Assembly (NCBI GenBank): GCA_020310875.1
Contig: CM035407.1
Location: 86,011,342 to 86,075,341, forward strand
Direction of reading: 5' to 3'
From: Ceratopteris richardii
Taxonomy: Eukaryota; Streptophyta; Polypodiopsida; Polypodiales; Pteridaceae
Length of the DNA: 64,000 nt
The notes beneath the pieces are model-generated. The model ran no database searches and was not told where the DNA came from. It saw only the letters and a program-made list of their open reading frames with translations. The position numbers and the translations under genes were made by a program. Below are positions 35,748 through 46,872 of the stretch, piece by piece (position 1 is the stretch's first letter; every line of letters begins with the position of its first letter).

Positions 35748-37347
35748 CTAGCACGCATGGTGGACTCGAACCCACAGGTGCAGTACAGTTGGCAATATCC
35801 TTTTGCACTGGCTGTCGGTCCATAGCAGGGTTTGACTCCCCAATCCTTTCTGACCGCACTTGTTCTAGTGGCGGAACAAGTATAGCCAGCCATCTCCTGC
35901 GAAAAAGTGTCCAGCTATTTTGAACACGGCTATCCAACTGTTGTTTTAATAAATCTATGTCCATATTTGTCATCAATGTGGCATTTAGTTCTACACCCTC
36001 ATCCTTTAATATCTGCTTTTCGAACTCCTGCAATACTTGTATCCTTGACTGCAAAAGTTCATTTTCGGCTTGCAGGTGAGCATTCAGGGTAGAAAAACTG
36101 GACATTTCGGTTTGAATTTGTGTTTGGATAGTTTGCTGCCACTGATTAAAGTCTTGGACACATTTTTTTGCGGTGATCAATTCTGCCATAAGATGCTGGT
36201 TGTTTTGCTGTAACACCTGTATTAACGCTTCTTTGTCATCCAATTCTTTTTGCATCTGTGTCATTACTGAATTGGACTTAGTCATCGTGGCTAATAATAA
36301 CTCGTTTTTGTGCTGAATCGCTTGTTCTTGTTGCCGTAAATATTGAGAAACCTCTTGGAGTTGGTTTTGCATCCTTATGACAAAATCGGGTTGGGGGTCA
36401 TCCGGTGCTTGCTCTGGACTGGCAGTTGGTAAGTTGTCTGCCATTCGTCTTCTAATGGACAGCCGAAACGGCGTACCTACTATCTGATTCTGTGCGCTGT
36501 TACCTGTGTGGAATAAAGATGCAGACGAGGTGGAGGGTTGGGCTGCTTCCTCAGGCTCTGTGTGGTGTTCTGAATTTATTTGATCATGTTCACCGGGATA
36601 AAAAGGGGGTAACCAGTGTAACTGCTTATCCTTTACAGATTGGACAAAATTAAATATAGCAGCTAAATAGGCTGCTAGTCTGCTATTGGTGTGGGATCTT
36701 CTCTTATCCCCAATAATGATTTGTGCGTAGAGGTGGTCATAGAGCCAATGTGTCCAGCTAACCGGACCTCCTTCTTCGGCATGCAATAGGGGGGAAAAAT
36801 TTTCTTTCGACATTAAGTCGAATTTTACTAGCAAACAAAGCTTTTCTAAATACCATTTAAATTGTTCTCGTCGGTGATAGGTGGCATTTTTCAACATGTA
36901 ATACCGTCGGGGGCCTTCACAGTCACCAAATTCCTTGTTCAGGTCCTCATTTGAACATTTAAGATATCGAGCACCATCATAGAGTGGTAGTTTAAATACG
37001 GCTGAAACGAGCTGGGGCGAAAATCGTACCTGATTGAGAATGAAACCGCTGGTTTGTCGCATGCTATGTAATTGGTCCTCTGCATCGTCATTAGCAATCC
37101 ACTCTTTCCACGGTAATTGGGCAAACTGGAGGAGCCCCATCTTCTGTAGCCAATCTTCATTCTTTTGCGATTTGATGTCGATCTCGATTTTGAATTCGGT
37201 GGAGAATTTATGCTGAGTCTTTTCTGATGCAGAAGTTACTGCATCATCTGCTTCATCTTGTAGGGTGGTATCTGTTGTTGTTACTACATAGGTCTGCGTA
37301 TGGGCGCGCTTTCTGAATTGCCAGCGGAGAATGTCAGATTCCGACAT
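35698..37347 (-). CDS. F extra coding region X1: coiled-coil protein, unknown
   Basis: An open frame of 549 codons from an ATG at 37347, whose C-terminal tail runs into the 3' LTR. Residues about 70-260 look globular (motifs LLQFAQLPWKEW, FILNQVRFSPQLVSAVFKLP, WTHWLYDHLYAQIIIGDK). A Ser/Pro-rich hinge follows (about 270-330), then a long Gln-rich coiled coil (about 340-480) with heptad-like Leu/Met spacing. I see no signal peptide or membrane segment, so an envelope-like role is not supported. I do not recognise the family. Position after pol matches the extra ORFs of Athila/Tat-type elements. A TATA-like site lies about 85 bp upstream. Confidence 0.7.
   Translation of the reverse strand: MSESDILRWQFRKRAHTQTYVVTTTDTTLQDEADDAVTSASEKTQHKFSTEFKIEIDIKSQKNEDWLQKMGLLQFAQLPWKEWIANDDAEDQLHSMRQTSGFILNQVRFSPQLVSAVFKLPLYDGARYLKCSNEDLNKEFGDCEGPRRYYMLKNATYHRREQFKWYLEKLCLLVKFDLMSKENFSPLLHAEEGGPVSWTHWLYDHLYAQIIIGDKRRSHTNSRLAAYLAAIFNFVQSVKDKQLHWLPPFYPGEHDQINSEHHTEPEEAAQPSTSSASLFHTGNSAQNQIVGTPFRLSIRRRMADNLPTASPEQAPDDPQPDFVIRMQNQLQEVSQYLRQQEQAIQHKNELLLATMTKSNSVMTQMQKELDDKEALIQVLQQNNQHLMAELITAKKCVQDFNQWQQTIQTQIQTEMSSFSTLNAHLQAENELLQSRIQVLQEFEKQILKDEGVELNATLMTNMDIDLLKQQLDSRVQNSWTLFRRRWLAILVPPLEQVRSERIGESNPAMDRQPVQKDIANCTAPVGSSPPCVLVLEGRRTRTDEPGQVP
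35759..35775 (-). other. tRNA T-arm-like motif next to F 3' LTR
   Basis: Minus strand GTGGGTTCGAGTCCACC contains a perfect Pol III B-box core (GGTTCGAGTCC) within a 4 bp stem, 12 bp before the 3' LTR. No purine-rich tract directly abuts this LTR, which is unusual. Confidence 0.55.
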
Positions 37348-37661
37348 GCTTGGTTAAGATTTGCTGAGAAAAATATGCTAGAAGCTGCTAACAGGTGCTG
37401 AATCTTTAGAAAGCTATACTCTGTAAACGCATTTTATAAACACCGGTGCTTGAACGGCCATTTGCTCTACTGATTGTATGTCAGTAGGACATGACTCTTC
37501 CCTCCCTTGATAATATTTGTATCCGAGTAAAAATCATTATGCCGCATGTTACATTGTCGATTGGTGCTAGACTGAACAAGACTTTTCATGTGCGAAAATG
37601 TGAGTAAACCAAAATTTGATTATCATATTCATACATTATGAATTTGGATGGGCGAATATAC
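37348..37661 (-). other. non-coding interval between F extra coding regions
   Basis: About 310 bp without coding signal. Minus strand TTTATAAAAT (37431-37440) is a TATA-like site upstream of X1, and ATTTTTCTCAG about 25 bp before the X1 ATG looks like a splice acceptor. The same interval is present in F2 (62073-62386) with the TATA-like site kept. Confidence 0.5.
37431..37440 (-). promoter_or_regulatory. candidate internal TATA box for X1
   Basis: TTTATAAAAT on the minus strand, about 85 bp before the X1 start, retained in F2. Suggests a subgenomic transcript (inference). Confidence 0.4.
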
Positions 37662-39837
37662 TCATTCGTCGATGAGACCTTCGAGATATATACTCCTAGC
37701 CGATCTAAATGTTCGAGCTATCTTTTTCTTAAGAGTTTCTAATAGTTGTTTTAGCGTATCAGGCTCTAGAAGCTGCGCATCTATTCTAGCAGAGCTAAGT
37801 GCGATTGCTTCTGTGAGCACATTCTCGGCCTGGGTCTGCACAAAAGCTTCCTGTAGATAGAAATCGTTGGCTAGTGCAGCGTCCCTGGAAGTCTTCATTT
37901 CGTCCAGTTTGGTCTTTAGTTCTGCAATATACTCCTTCTGGTTGCGCAGTTGGTTGTCTTGGCGTTCAAACTGCTGGGTTTGGAAATCCAGAGTTTTCTT
38001 AAATGCATCTCGTTCTCTGCGCGTCTTGTCGATATCCTTGAGGTATTGTCCTTCCCGTATCAGCTGGCGTTTTAGGATACTGTTAACTTCATTTGCGCAT
38101 TCTTCGGCTCGCCATAACTGTTCTTGAATTTGTTCGGTTTCTTTCTGTTGATCCTGATTCTTCTGGATGGCTTCCTGCAATTGAGTCTTTGTCTCTGCTA
38201 TCAATTTTTCGAGAGAGGCGTTGATATCTTCTTTTGCGTAGATGGTGGCCTTCAGGGCTTGGATTTCTTCATGCGCGGCGTGTAGGAGTCGATCTTTGGC
38301 TGCAAGTTGCTCGAGGGCTGCATCTCGTTGCTCTACTAGGGTCTGTTCTATCGAGAATTTGGCTTGGAGCTCTGCTAACTGCGTCTGGAGCTGATGGTTC
38401 TCAATCTTTGTGGCTTCGATTTCTTCCTGGAGAGGGGTGATGTCCGCTTCCAGTACGTCCACCTTGTATTGATATTCGGCCTTCAGGTTGTCCGTGGCTT
38501 CCTTAAATTGTATGGGCAGTTGGTGTGATAACTGCGTGAGAAACTGACCCATGGAGGCTAGTTCTGAAAATACGGTGGATGGTGGTGGTGGTTGACGAGG
38601 CTGAGAGGAGGTATCAGTGAGTAGGTTTTGGGAGTTTGGCGGAGAGTAGTTAGGGGAGGAAGAGGAGGAGGGTGTAGGTTCAGAACCGGGTCGGCGGGAT
38701 GGTTCCGGTGGGAGGTCGGGGTTGACAGGTGGGGTAAGTAGAGCAGAGTCAATTGTGGTTACCTTTGCAACGGTCTGTTGTTCGGCTTCTGTATGATTGA
38801 TGGCCTCAATAAGTTCATCCAATGCTTTTGTGGCGGTTTCCGATTCGTCCTGTTGATGCTCAGATTCCTTTTCGGTGGACAGTATCTCTGTATCTGCTTG
38901 GTTTTGTTGGTCTTGTTGCTCTGTCGAAGTGTCGTTGTGTATTGAAGTGGCAGTGTCGTGGTAAGTTTCTTCTTGCTTATCTTCTTCGGCGTCGTGTTTC
39001 TTTCTGGCGGATCCTTGGACTTCACTTTCTGAAGAGCTGATCCTGATTCGCTTCGTGCGGAAGAGTTGATTGATCTCTTCGTCGTCTTCTTCAGTTTCCT
39101 CGAGTGGTTGTGCTGATTCTTCGTGCCTAAGCGCTGGGCCTGTGGGTGGGGGTTGTGCGGCGAGAATGGTTGGGAAGAGGAAGGAGATGATGTGGGGAAG
39201 GCGAGAGCGTGGAGAGCTGCCTTTCTGGAGTTGTTTTACTATAGCGACGGATTCCTTATGGATTCGTTGGAAAAAATAAGAGGCAAAGTTGACAGGTTCG
39301 CAGGTGGCTAAGGGCGGAATAGAAGGGGCGAGAGATGCCGTAGGTTCGTTTTTGTAGGTTGAGGATTGCTACAAGGAACTGTAGGGCAGATCGTTTGGGT
39401 TCTGGGCGGCAGAGAATGGCATATTCGTTTGATGAGGAGCGGGGAAAGAGTTCAGTCATGCGAGCGATAGGGATGCTAGGGCCATTTTCGCGTCCTTGTG
39501 GGGTGAGGCGGTAGGCTGCAGAGAAGGCTTGGAAGGTGATGATGGTCCTATATTGGAGGGAAGGGAAGATCCACTGTCGTTCGGTGATGGGGAATTGGGC
39601 GATGGCGTGGATGATTTGTGCGGAGAAAGGATGAGCTTCCACTGAGTGCCAGGGCAACTCAGTGAAGTTGGACAATCCTCTGCAGCGCAGGTATTCGCCG
39701 ATGTCTATCGGGATACCATCACGGAAAGCAGCGTAGTTGGCTAGCGCTTCCATGGTGTTTACAAGCACTCTTACAGGTAACACAGAAGACAAGGGTAATA
39801 CGTATAGTCTCGAGAACACAATAGTGTTTAGGCACAA
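37662..39837 (-). pseudogene. F extra coding region X2: globular head plus long coiled coil
   Basis: The minus-strand coding region begins near 39837. The first part is globular (YLRCRGLSNFTELPW, FPSLQYRTIITFQAFSAAYRLTP). It is followed by an acidic Gln/Glu/Asp-rich segment, a Pro/Ser-rich linker (about 38570-38740), and a very long coiled coil (LQEEIEATKIENHQLQTQL, LAAKDRLLHAAHEEIQALK; about 37700-38500) ending LEGLIDE near 37662. The head shares the pattern L..F..LPW with X1, so the two may be ancient duplicates. Function is unknown; self-assembly through the coiled coil is a reasonable inference. This copy is broken (about one break). Confidence 0.65.
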
Positions 39838-40062
39838 CCGAGGGGGTTAAATAAGGAGAACACGATGGGAGAGGGAAGGGGAATGGGTATCATTGTGCGG
39901 TGCGGGAAAGGTACTGTTTGCATGCTGGCGTGTGTGCTTGAGTGACCGGTAGGGAGAGGCGGCTAGTGACATAAAGATTCATACAAAACACTACTAAAAA
40001 GGGAGAAAAGAAAAAAGAAAAACACAAAAATTTATACAAAATGCGGTTCGCCGCCGAATAAT
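39838..40062 (-). other. F interval between integrase and X2, with splice-acceptor-like tract
   Basis: Non-coding. On the minus strand a ~30 nt pyrimidine tract (39996-40025) ends in TTTTTAG (AG at 39994-39995), a strong match to a plant 3' splice site. CTTATTTAACCCC near 39850 is TATA-like. Either could give a separate transcript for X2; spliced downstream ORFs are known for some plant LTR elements. Confidence 0.5.
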
Positions 40063-43000
40063 TTAATGTGTACTAGTACTGGGATAATACGGCCGCAGCT
40101 TTGACCCATTGATTACCTTTGGAAGTGGATTTCCGGTCAACGTAGTCAACCGAAAAGTTGCCGGACCAACTTGTTCTGAAATCTTGAATGGACCGAACCA
40201 ACGTAACTTGAATTTTCCTGCTGATCTGTTGGACTTCGCATTGTAAAAAAGAACAAGCTGTCCTACCGAAAATACTGGAGTCTTTAAATTACGGTCATGT
40301 GTCCTGGCCTGTCTTAGTTGGATTTCTTTCATAGTTAAGAAACTGAACCATCGGTGCTCATCTAATTCTCTAAGTGTTTCCAACCGAAATACCAATGACT
40401 CTTTGGGTAGAAGCTTCTGAGAAATTGCTACTCTTAAACTTGGTATTACAATTTCCATCGGGGCTATTGCTTCTAGTCCATAGGCTAATTTGAATGGTGT
40501 CAAGCCGGTGGTTACCTTATATGTTGTGCGATAGGCCCATAAGACTGCAGGTAGCAACTAATCCCATCTTTCCGGTGTTTCTCTAGTCAATTTCTGAAGC
40601 ATGTTCAGCAAAGATTTGTTGGTACTTTCTGCCAATCCATTTGCACGAGGATAATATGGTGAGCTGAATTTATGAATGATATGGAACGACTGTGTTAATG
40701 CTTTCATCAAATTGTTCATAAAATGGGTGCCCTGATCTGAAACAAGCTCTAGTGGCAATCCAAATCTTGGAAAAACATCTGATAATAGACATTTTGCTAC
40801 TGCAACTGCTGTAGCCGAACGTAAAGGCCATGCTTCTGCCCATCTGGTTGCGTAGTCTGTGCAAGTCAATATATACCGGTTATTACTGCATACCGCGGGA
40901 GGTGTGATTGGACCAATAAAATCTAGACCCCACTTTTGAAATGGTTCTAAAGGAAGTACTGGATGAAGTGGAAAGTAATGGCGTTGTAGTGGTTGTCCAG
41001 TTCTTTGACAGCTATCACAAGTTTTGATAAATTCCAATACATCTCTGTACATAGTTGGCCACCAAAGTCCACTTTGCAGAATTTTTCGGTGAGTAAGATC
41101 TACTGCAAAATGTCCTCTTGTTGGACTTGAGTGAGCCAGATTGATGACTGAGTTTACCTCATGTGTAGGGATACATCGGAGTAAGGTTCCTGTATGATCT
41201 GCATAATAAAGTTCTCCAGCAACTAACCGGAATCTTCGACTAAAAACTGCAATTTTTCGGCGTGTAGCTGTAGGGACTTCAGAAGGTAGACATCCATCCG
41301 AAAGGAAGGTCAATAACTGATCATAATACGTAGTTGGTACTGGTTGGTTCGACAATTCCTCAGTAGTTGGTTCTGAAGTATAGATGGCTGGCGTTGTATC
41401 ATTTATGCCAACCGGAGGTTCACCTGAATCTAAGCGTGACAAAAAGTCTGCTAAAGCAGGTGAACTACCTGGCCGATGAATGACATCATAGTCGAATTCC
41501 TGCAATAGTAGGACCCATCGTGCTAGGCGGCCACCTATATGTTGCTGCCGAACCAAGTAAACAAGTGCAGCGTGATCGACATGAAATGTAAATTTTCGGC
41601 CCAGTAAGTAATGTCTGAATTTTTTTACCGAATACACTAGTCCTAAGCATTCCCTCTCTGTTACCGAGTAGTTCTTCTCTGCAGGTGCTAATCTTCTGCT
41701 AGCATAGTATACTGGTTTAAACCATTTATCGGTTTGTTGCATCAGTACACTTCCTATTGCTATATCAGATGCATCAACGAATACGTGAAATGGGTGATCC
41801 CAATCTGGTGGCTGTAAAATGGGAACCTGTGTTAATAACTGTTTCAGTCGATCAAATGCTATCTGACATTCCTGAGTCCATTCAAATTGCCGTGGAGTCT
41901 TGGAAATTAATTTGTTCAGTGGTATTGCCACATGAGCAAGCCACCGTAAATGTCTTCCATGCCATCTCACTTGACCCATAAACCGCATTACTTCTTTAGG
42001 TGTATTAGGCACCGGAGCTTCTAATACTGCTGAAATTTTATCAGGATCGACTTGAATACCCTGTCCCGATATGATGTGACCAAGTAACTTACCACATGAA
42101 ACCGCAAACACAGATTTGTTTGGGTTTAAACACAATCTATATTCTCTACATTTCTGAAAGCAACATCGTAAATGTACCAGATGTGCGATCGTCTTACCAA
42201 AAATTGAAAAATCATCAAGGTATACTTGCATAAATGAGGTGAGATAAGGAGAAAATATCTCCTGCATACATCTTTGAAATGTGCTTGGTGCATTCCTCAA
42301 TCCAAACCACATTACTGTACAAGCAAAGACACCCCAATTCGTAATAAATGCAGTTTTTGGTATATCCTCTTCAGCCATTCTTACTTGGTTATATCCACTG
42401 TATCCATCTAGAAATGAATACATCTCATGACCTGCTACTTTGTCAAGCATAGTATCCAAAAAGGGAATCGGAAAAGGATCCGGTATTGTTGCAGCATTTA
42501 ATTTCCGATAGTCTACGCAGATTCTCAATTGCTTGTTTTTCTTCGGTACAATCACAATCGGTGAAATCCATTCCGCATGTTCTATTGGTACTATGAATCC
42601 AACTTTTAATAACCTATCAAGTTCAGCCTTTACCTGTGATGCATAATGTGGGTTCATCCGGTAGCTGGTTTGCTTTATCGGTTTCGCTTCTGGTTTTAGC
42701 ATAACTCTGTGTTGATAAATACGAGGATCCAAGCCCTTCATGTCTTTGTAATCCCATGCAAAGACGTCAGTAAATTCTTGGAGTAACTGAATTAAATCTG
42801 CTTGAAATGCTTCCGGTAAGTTTTGCTTTATCTTTACAGGACGAGGGTGATCTTCATCTCCAAGATTATAAGTAATTAACTGGTCTTCTGGAACATAAAA
42901 TTGTTGATATTTCTCTGTATTAGCTGATGGTTCGAGAAGTTGCTGTAGTTCATTATCGTGAATCGAAATGGTATCTTCCTCCTTAGTTTCTTCGGCAATG

Positions 43001-43380
43001 GGTATTACTGTACATACTGAAGCATTACAGGTATCTACAACAGACTGTAGATCAATAGTTCCTAATGTCATTAAATCAACATTATTCTTCAGAAATTCTT
43101 CTTCTTCGTCATCGGACAACCCATCTAACATATGGACTGGTTCGGCAAAATATGGTCGAGCATGTAACTCACAGGGTTGTATCGCGTCTAACTTTACAAC
43201 ACATTTGCGATTTTTATCTTTGAACGTAAGTTCCTGGGCTGACCAGTCTTGAATTACCTTGGCTTGTTTCAACCAAGGACGGCCGAAAGGTAGATTGTAA
43301 TCTAGGGTGGATTCCGGTAATTCTAGAACCACGAAGGTCATCTTGAATGTTGTGTCTTGCACAGTTATGGGTATATCTCG
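40063..43380 (-). pseudogene. F pol: RT, RNase H, integrase
   Basis: Minus strand: RT with the FLDDF-type motif YLDDFSIFG (about 42195-42222) and upstream LDTMLDKVAGHEMYSFLDGYSGYNQ; RNase H with HVFVDASDIAIGSVL (about 41740-41790) and the VTERECLGLVYSVKKFRHYLLG block; integrase with the H2C2 finger (HSSPTRGHFAVDLT ... CDSCQRTG, about 41000-41150), core motifs WGLDFIGPI and SDQGTHF (about 40720-40930), and C-terminal WFGPFKI ... NGSKLRPYY near 40075-40200. No chromodomain follows. Together these copy the genomic RNA and insert the DNA. A fossil with perhaps one or two breaks. Confidence 0.92.
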
Positions 43381-43388
43381 GACAAGTC

Positions 43389-45689
43389 CTACGGGATGGA
43401 CTCTAGATTGATCATCATCCTAACAAAGAATTGAACTGGTTCTATCTTAGTCCATCCCAACTTCTTACAAAGTGACGCAGTGGCAATATTCACGCCAGAC
43501 CCCCCATCAATTAAAACTTGTGTGATTTGATGTTTATTAAACCATACCGTAATCAGAGGAACTGAGTGATCTACCGTAGAGTCTGGCTCTGGTTGTACTG
43601 TTGCGGTAGCCGGAATGCAAGCAGATTTTGTAGTAAACTGCTGTTGAAATTGTTGGCGTATTCCTGGTACTAATGCCAGTAATTGCCCGAAAGGCAGTGT
43701 GATGGATGCTTTTGACAATATATCCCATGCTGGTTGCAATTGATTTGCATCTTCCTTAACTGTTGAAGATGAAGCTTGGTCTGAAGATGGTAATTCTGCT
43801 GCAGATGATGTACCTGCTTCTGTATTGTCAACACGAGCTTGTGTCGTATCCGGGGACTGGATTACTGGAGTAGGTTCTGGAAAAACAGGGGGTTCTACGG
43901 TAGTCCATTGACTAGCTTTATTATACATTCTGTGTTGTTCACGTATCCCTGGTTCAAATAATTCTGCTGCTGGGTGCAATTGTTTACCGGAACGAGTTTG
44001 AACTGCTGCTGCCTGCGTCTCTACAGGTGTGATTGTTACCACATTAGCCATTGGATTTTGACGTTCCTTTTTCCTTTGGTCATATTCCGCTGCATCTCTA
44101 CAGAATCTTCTAATATGGCCCCATTGTCCACAGAAATGACATCGTGGTGGTGGTAAATTATGATTTTCCAGTGGTGGTCCATTCTGCCAGCGCGGTGTAT
44201 TGTAGTTATTATTCCTCTGTCCTCGATAATGTCGATGACCTTGTTGTTGATTATTTCTCAAATGTGGGGGTACATATTGATTGGCTATCTGCCCTTGTTC
44301 CTGAATAATTGCATTAACTGTTGCTGTTCCTTGTCTTCTGGCATTGTATACACAATTCTCAGTGGTATGTCCAACAATGTTACAGATGGCGCAATAGGTC
44401 TGATTTAACGCACACTGGGCACTAGTATGTCCTGAATTCTTGCATGTGGTGCAGTATACTTGCTTAGTTATATCTTCAGCCACATGTTTGTTTGTTTTTA
44501 TCCATTCCAAATCCTTTGAAAATCCACCAACTTTGTTTTCCAGCTGAAGGGTCATTGCGATCACTGCATCGAGGGTCATGGCTCCTACACATCTTATAAT
44601 CATGATTTGCCTAAGTTGAGGAAGTAAGCCATTGATAAACCACTGTGTAATAACATCGTCTGGTAAATTAGCATGAGCCTGGGGTAACTGTCTTAAATGT
44701 GTTCTGAAAAGGGTAGCATACTCTTGTACAGTTTGATTTGGTTTCTGTCTGTTGTTCTGTAAATACTCAAAGATCTCTGCAGGATTCTTTTTCAGCCTGA
44801 ATCGCTGCAAAAAAGCGTCTCGTACTGCTTCATAAGTACCAAAATGATTAATATCGTATTCAGTAAGCCATCTTGCTGCTTCATTCACAAGTGTAGATTG
44901 AAAAACAAATGCTTTGTATGCCGGGTCCGGTGGATGGTTGAGGACAGCGTAACTGATTTCAAAGGTGCGTACGTGAGCATCTGGATCATCTCCTGGAAAT
45001 CCACTAAACTTTGTGTATGTTACTCCCGTTGGAACCGATCTGGGTTGACCTAACTGTCGTTGCGGTTGTTCGTTCATCATGAATGTATTATACCCTCCTT
45101 CTGTATTTCTGTTTTGAGTTTCTGAACTACCGGAATTTGTTTCAGCAAATGGCACACTTTCCGGTGCAATTAGCTTACTTACTATATTGCGAATTTCTGT
45201 TTCAAATAGTCTTCCTTCCTCCTTGATATCCAGATTAGGAGGACTTGCTTCCAAACGTTGTAGTTGAGCGGAAGATTCAGCCGAAACTGCTGAGTCGTCA
45301 CCGAAAAAATGTGATTTTCTTACCGAAATTCCACCGGAAGGATTCGAAATTGTGACTGGATACGGTGTTGATTCGCCTGTGTTAATTTCCTTCCCTAAAG
45401 TGTTTCTAATCGTATCTGAATCTATTCCGAAAACTTTTAGACTAGATTCCAACTGCGTCTTGGTAGGTTCCAAAATTGCTGTATTTTCGACAGTCTACAC
45501 CGTAGTGATACCAGACAGTTCTAGAGATGTACTACGTTCTACCGTGCTTTCACCGGAATCAGTTTTATCGTTCGTCACTTTTTCGACAACTGGGTCAGGT
45601 CTAATTGCACTAGTACCTCCCAGATTTGTTCTTAATACCCCTAACTGGTGATTCTTGGGATACTTTTCACCTGATCGAGTAATCGGCAT
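43389..45689 (-). pseudogene. F gag and protease region
   Basis: Minus strand. The Retrotrans_gag domain (ARWLTEYDINHFGTYEAVRDAF ... QEYATLFRTHLRQLP) lies at about 44640-44930. Three CCHC knuckles follow: CTTCKNSGHTSAQC (about 44415-44458), CAICNIVGHTTENC (about 44350-44398) and CHFCGQWGHIRRFC (about 44100-44145). The retropepsin motif VLIDGGSGVNIATASL is at about 43470-43520. Three knuckles, rather than one, is distinctive. Gag would form the particle and package RNA; the protease would cut the polyprotein. A short basic frame starting MPITRSGEKYPKN lies at the upstream end (near 45689). Confidence 0.9.
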
Positions 45690-45816
45690 GTAGCATTTCC
45701 GTACTGATCATATAGTATTACGAACAGAACAGTCTTGCAACAATCCGATTCTGTTGCTACTGTCCTTCCAACAAAATTTAATTCGAACAAAATACCAGAC
45801 AATCTTAATGCCACTT

Positions 45817-45833
45817 CCCCAGTAGGATCGCCA
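45817..45833 (-). other. F primer-binding site
   Basis: TGGCGATCCTACTGGGG on the minus strand, 1 bp after the 5' LTR. It resembles the TGGCGNC...CTGGGGA primer sites of Tat-type gypsy elements; the tRNA cannot be assigned with certainty. Confidence 0.7.
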
Positions 45834-45834
45834 T

Positions 45835-46867
45835 TGTTAAATGATAATACTTTCTATCCAACTTTCGGAAGAGTATTATCGGGTCCTCGGGTTCTTGGGA
45901 GTGGTAGGGGTCTGTTAGACAGAGGCCCTCTACTATTTTCCCAACTTTTCACACACTCATAAATACTCCATCACGTCTTAGCACAGTGGTTGATTCTGAC
46001 TACTGACAACTATTCGGCATGCTGAATATTAGGACTTTTGGACTGAATCTGCTATAGAAATGGAGCAGAGGTCCTGTTCTGACTTATAACTAATAGAATA
46101 CTCACTTTTCATTAATTGAATACTACTCAATATGCTGATTCCATGTGACAGGTAAGTATACCGAACAATAATACACAGACCACTATAATCGAGATTACGC
46201 CAAACTTATCGTATACCGACTCAAGTCACAAGTTCCTACCACAATTGACAAACTTACCAATGCTTCTGTTCAAGTACAGATCTTTACCGATACAAGTTCT
46301 TCCTAAGATAGGAATTCTTAGTGAACGCAGACTATTGTATCGAATCTGGTCACTTAACCGAAAAGATACTAAATGCAAATGATTAACTTCGACCTTACAC
46401 AGTCTCTCGCAGGATGACAAACCTACTATTTCATAACGGAAAAGATCCAGAACCGTATATAACTAATCACCAAACAGACGCACAACACAAGACTACCGAA
46501 TGGAAATCGGCACGACAAGGAGAATAGTAGAATAGTTAGATGCGAATAGAATAGAACAAAACTCAATGTGCTCATCAATACCTCATACATAGTCTCAAAT
46601 ATGATGCTCGCAATTTCCCAAATTGGATCAATATAACAGACAGACAGACACAATACTATACTTGCAAATTCCAAACACCTCGGTTCTAGATGTGATCAAC
46701 CCATTCGCTACAATGCCCAACAGAACAGAGGTTCTTTTCGAAACCTACCGATCTTTACCGCTTTCCTTTGTGCGCTTTAAATAGAAGTCTGCTACAATGT
46801 TTCCGCGAATCCACTTTTTACGGCAGCTGTCCGGGTTCATCCGTCCTGGTTCGGCGGCCCTCTAACA
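45835..46867 (-). repeat. F 5' LTR
   Basis: 1033 bp. Minus strand CTATTTAAAG (about 46775-46784) is a TATA-like promoter core about 90 bp from the start. A PPT-independent feature common to both LTRs is the repeated GACA run (46637-46649). Confidence 0.94.
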
Positions 46868-46872
46868 CAAGT
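46868..46872. repeat. target-site duplication of F, right (CAAGT)
   Basis: Matches 34710-34714. Confidence 0.92.

Larger units (their letters stand above)
34715..46867 (-). mobile_element. F: young Ty3/gypsy element with extra coding regions
   Basis: A 12153 bp minus-strand element with LTRs of exactly 1033 bp on each side that differ at about ten sites (about 1%), and target duplication CAAGT at 34710-34714 and 46868-46872. Order on the minus strand: 5' LTR, primer site, gag with three zinc knuckles, protease, RT, RNase H, integrase, then two further coding regions (about 4.3 kb) before the 3' LTR. RT lies before integrase, which makes it Ty3/gypsy. The integrase end lacks a visible chromodomain, as in the Tat/Athila branch, which is known to carry extra ORFs. 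It is largely whole, with a few breaks. Confidence 0.94.

Noticed and set aside
35698-37347. X1 as a retroviral envelope protein
   Set aside because: I see no signal peptide, transmembrane helix, furin site or Cys-rich ectodomain; the visible features are a soluble head and a coiled coil.
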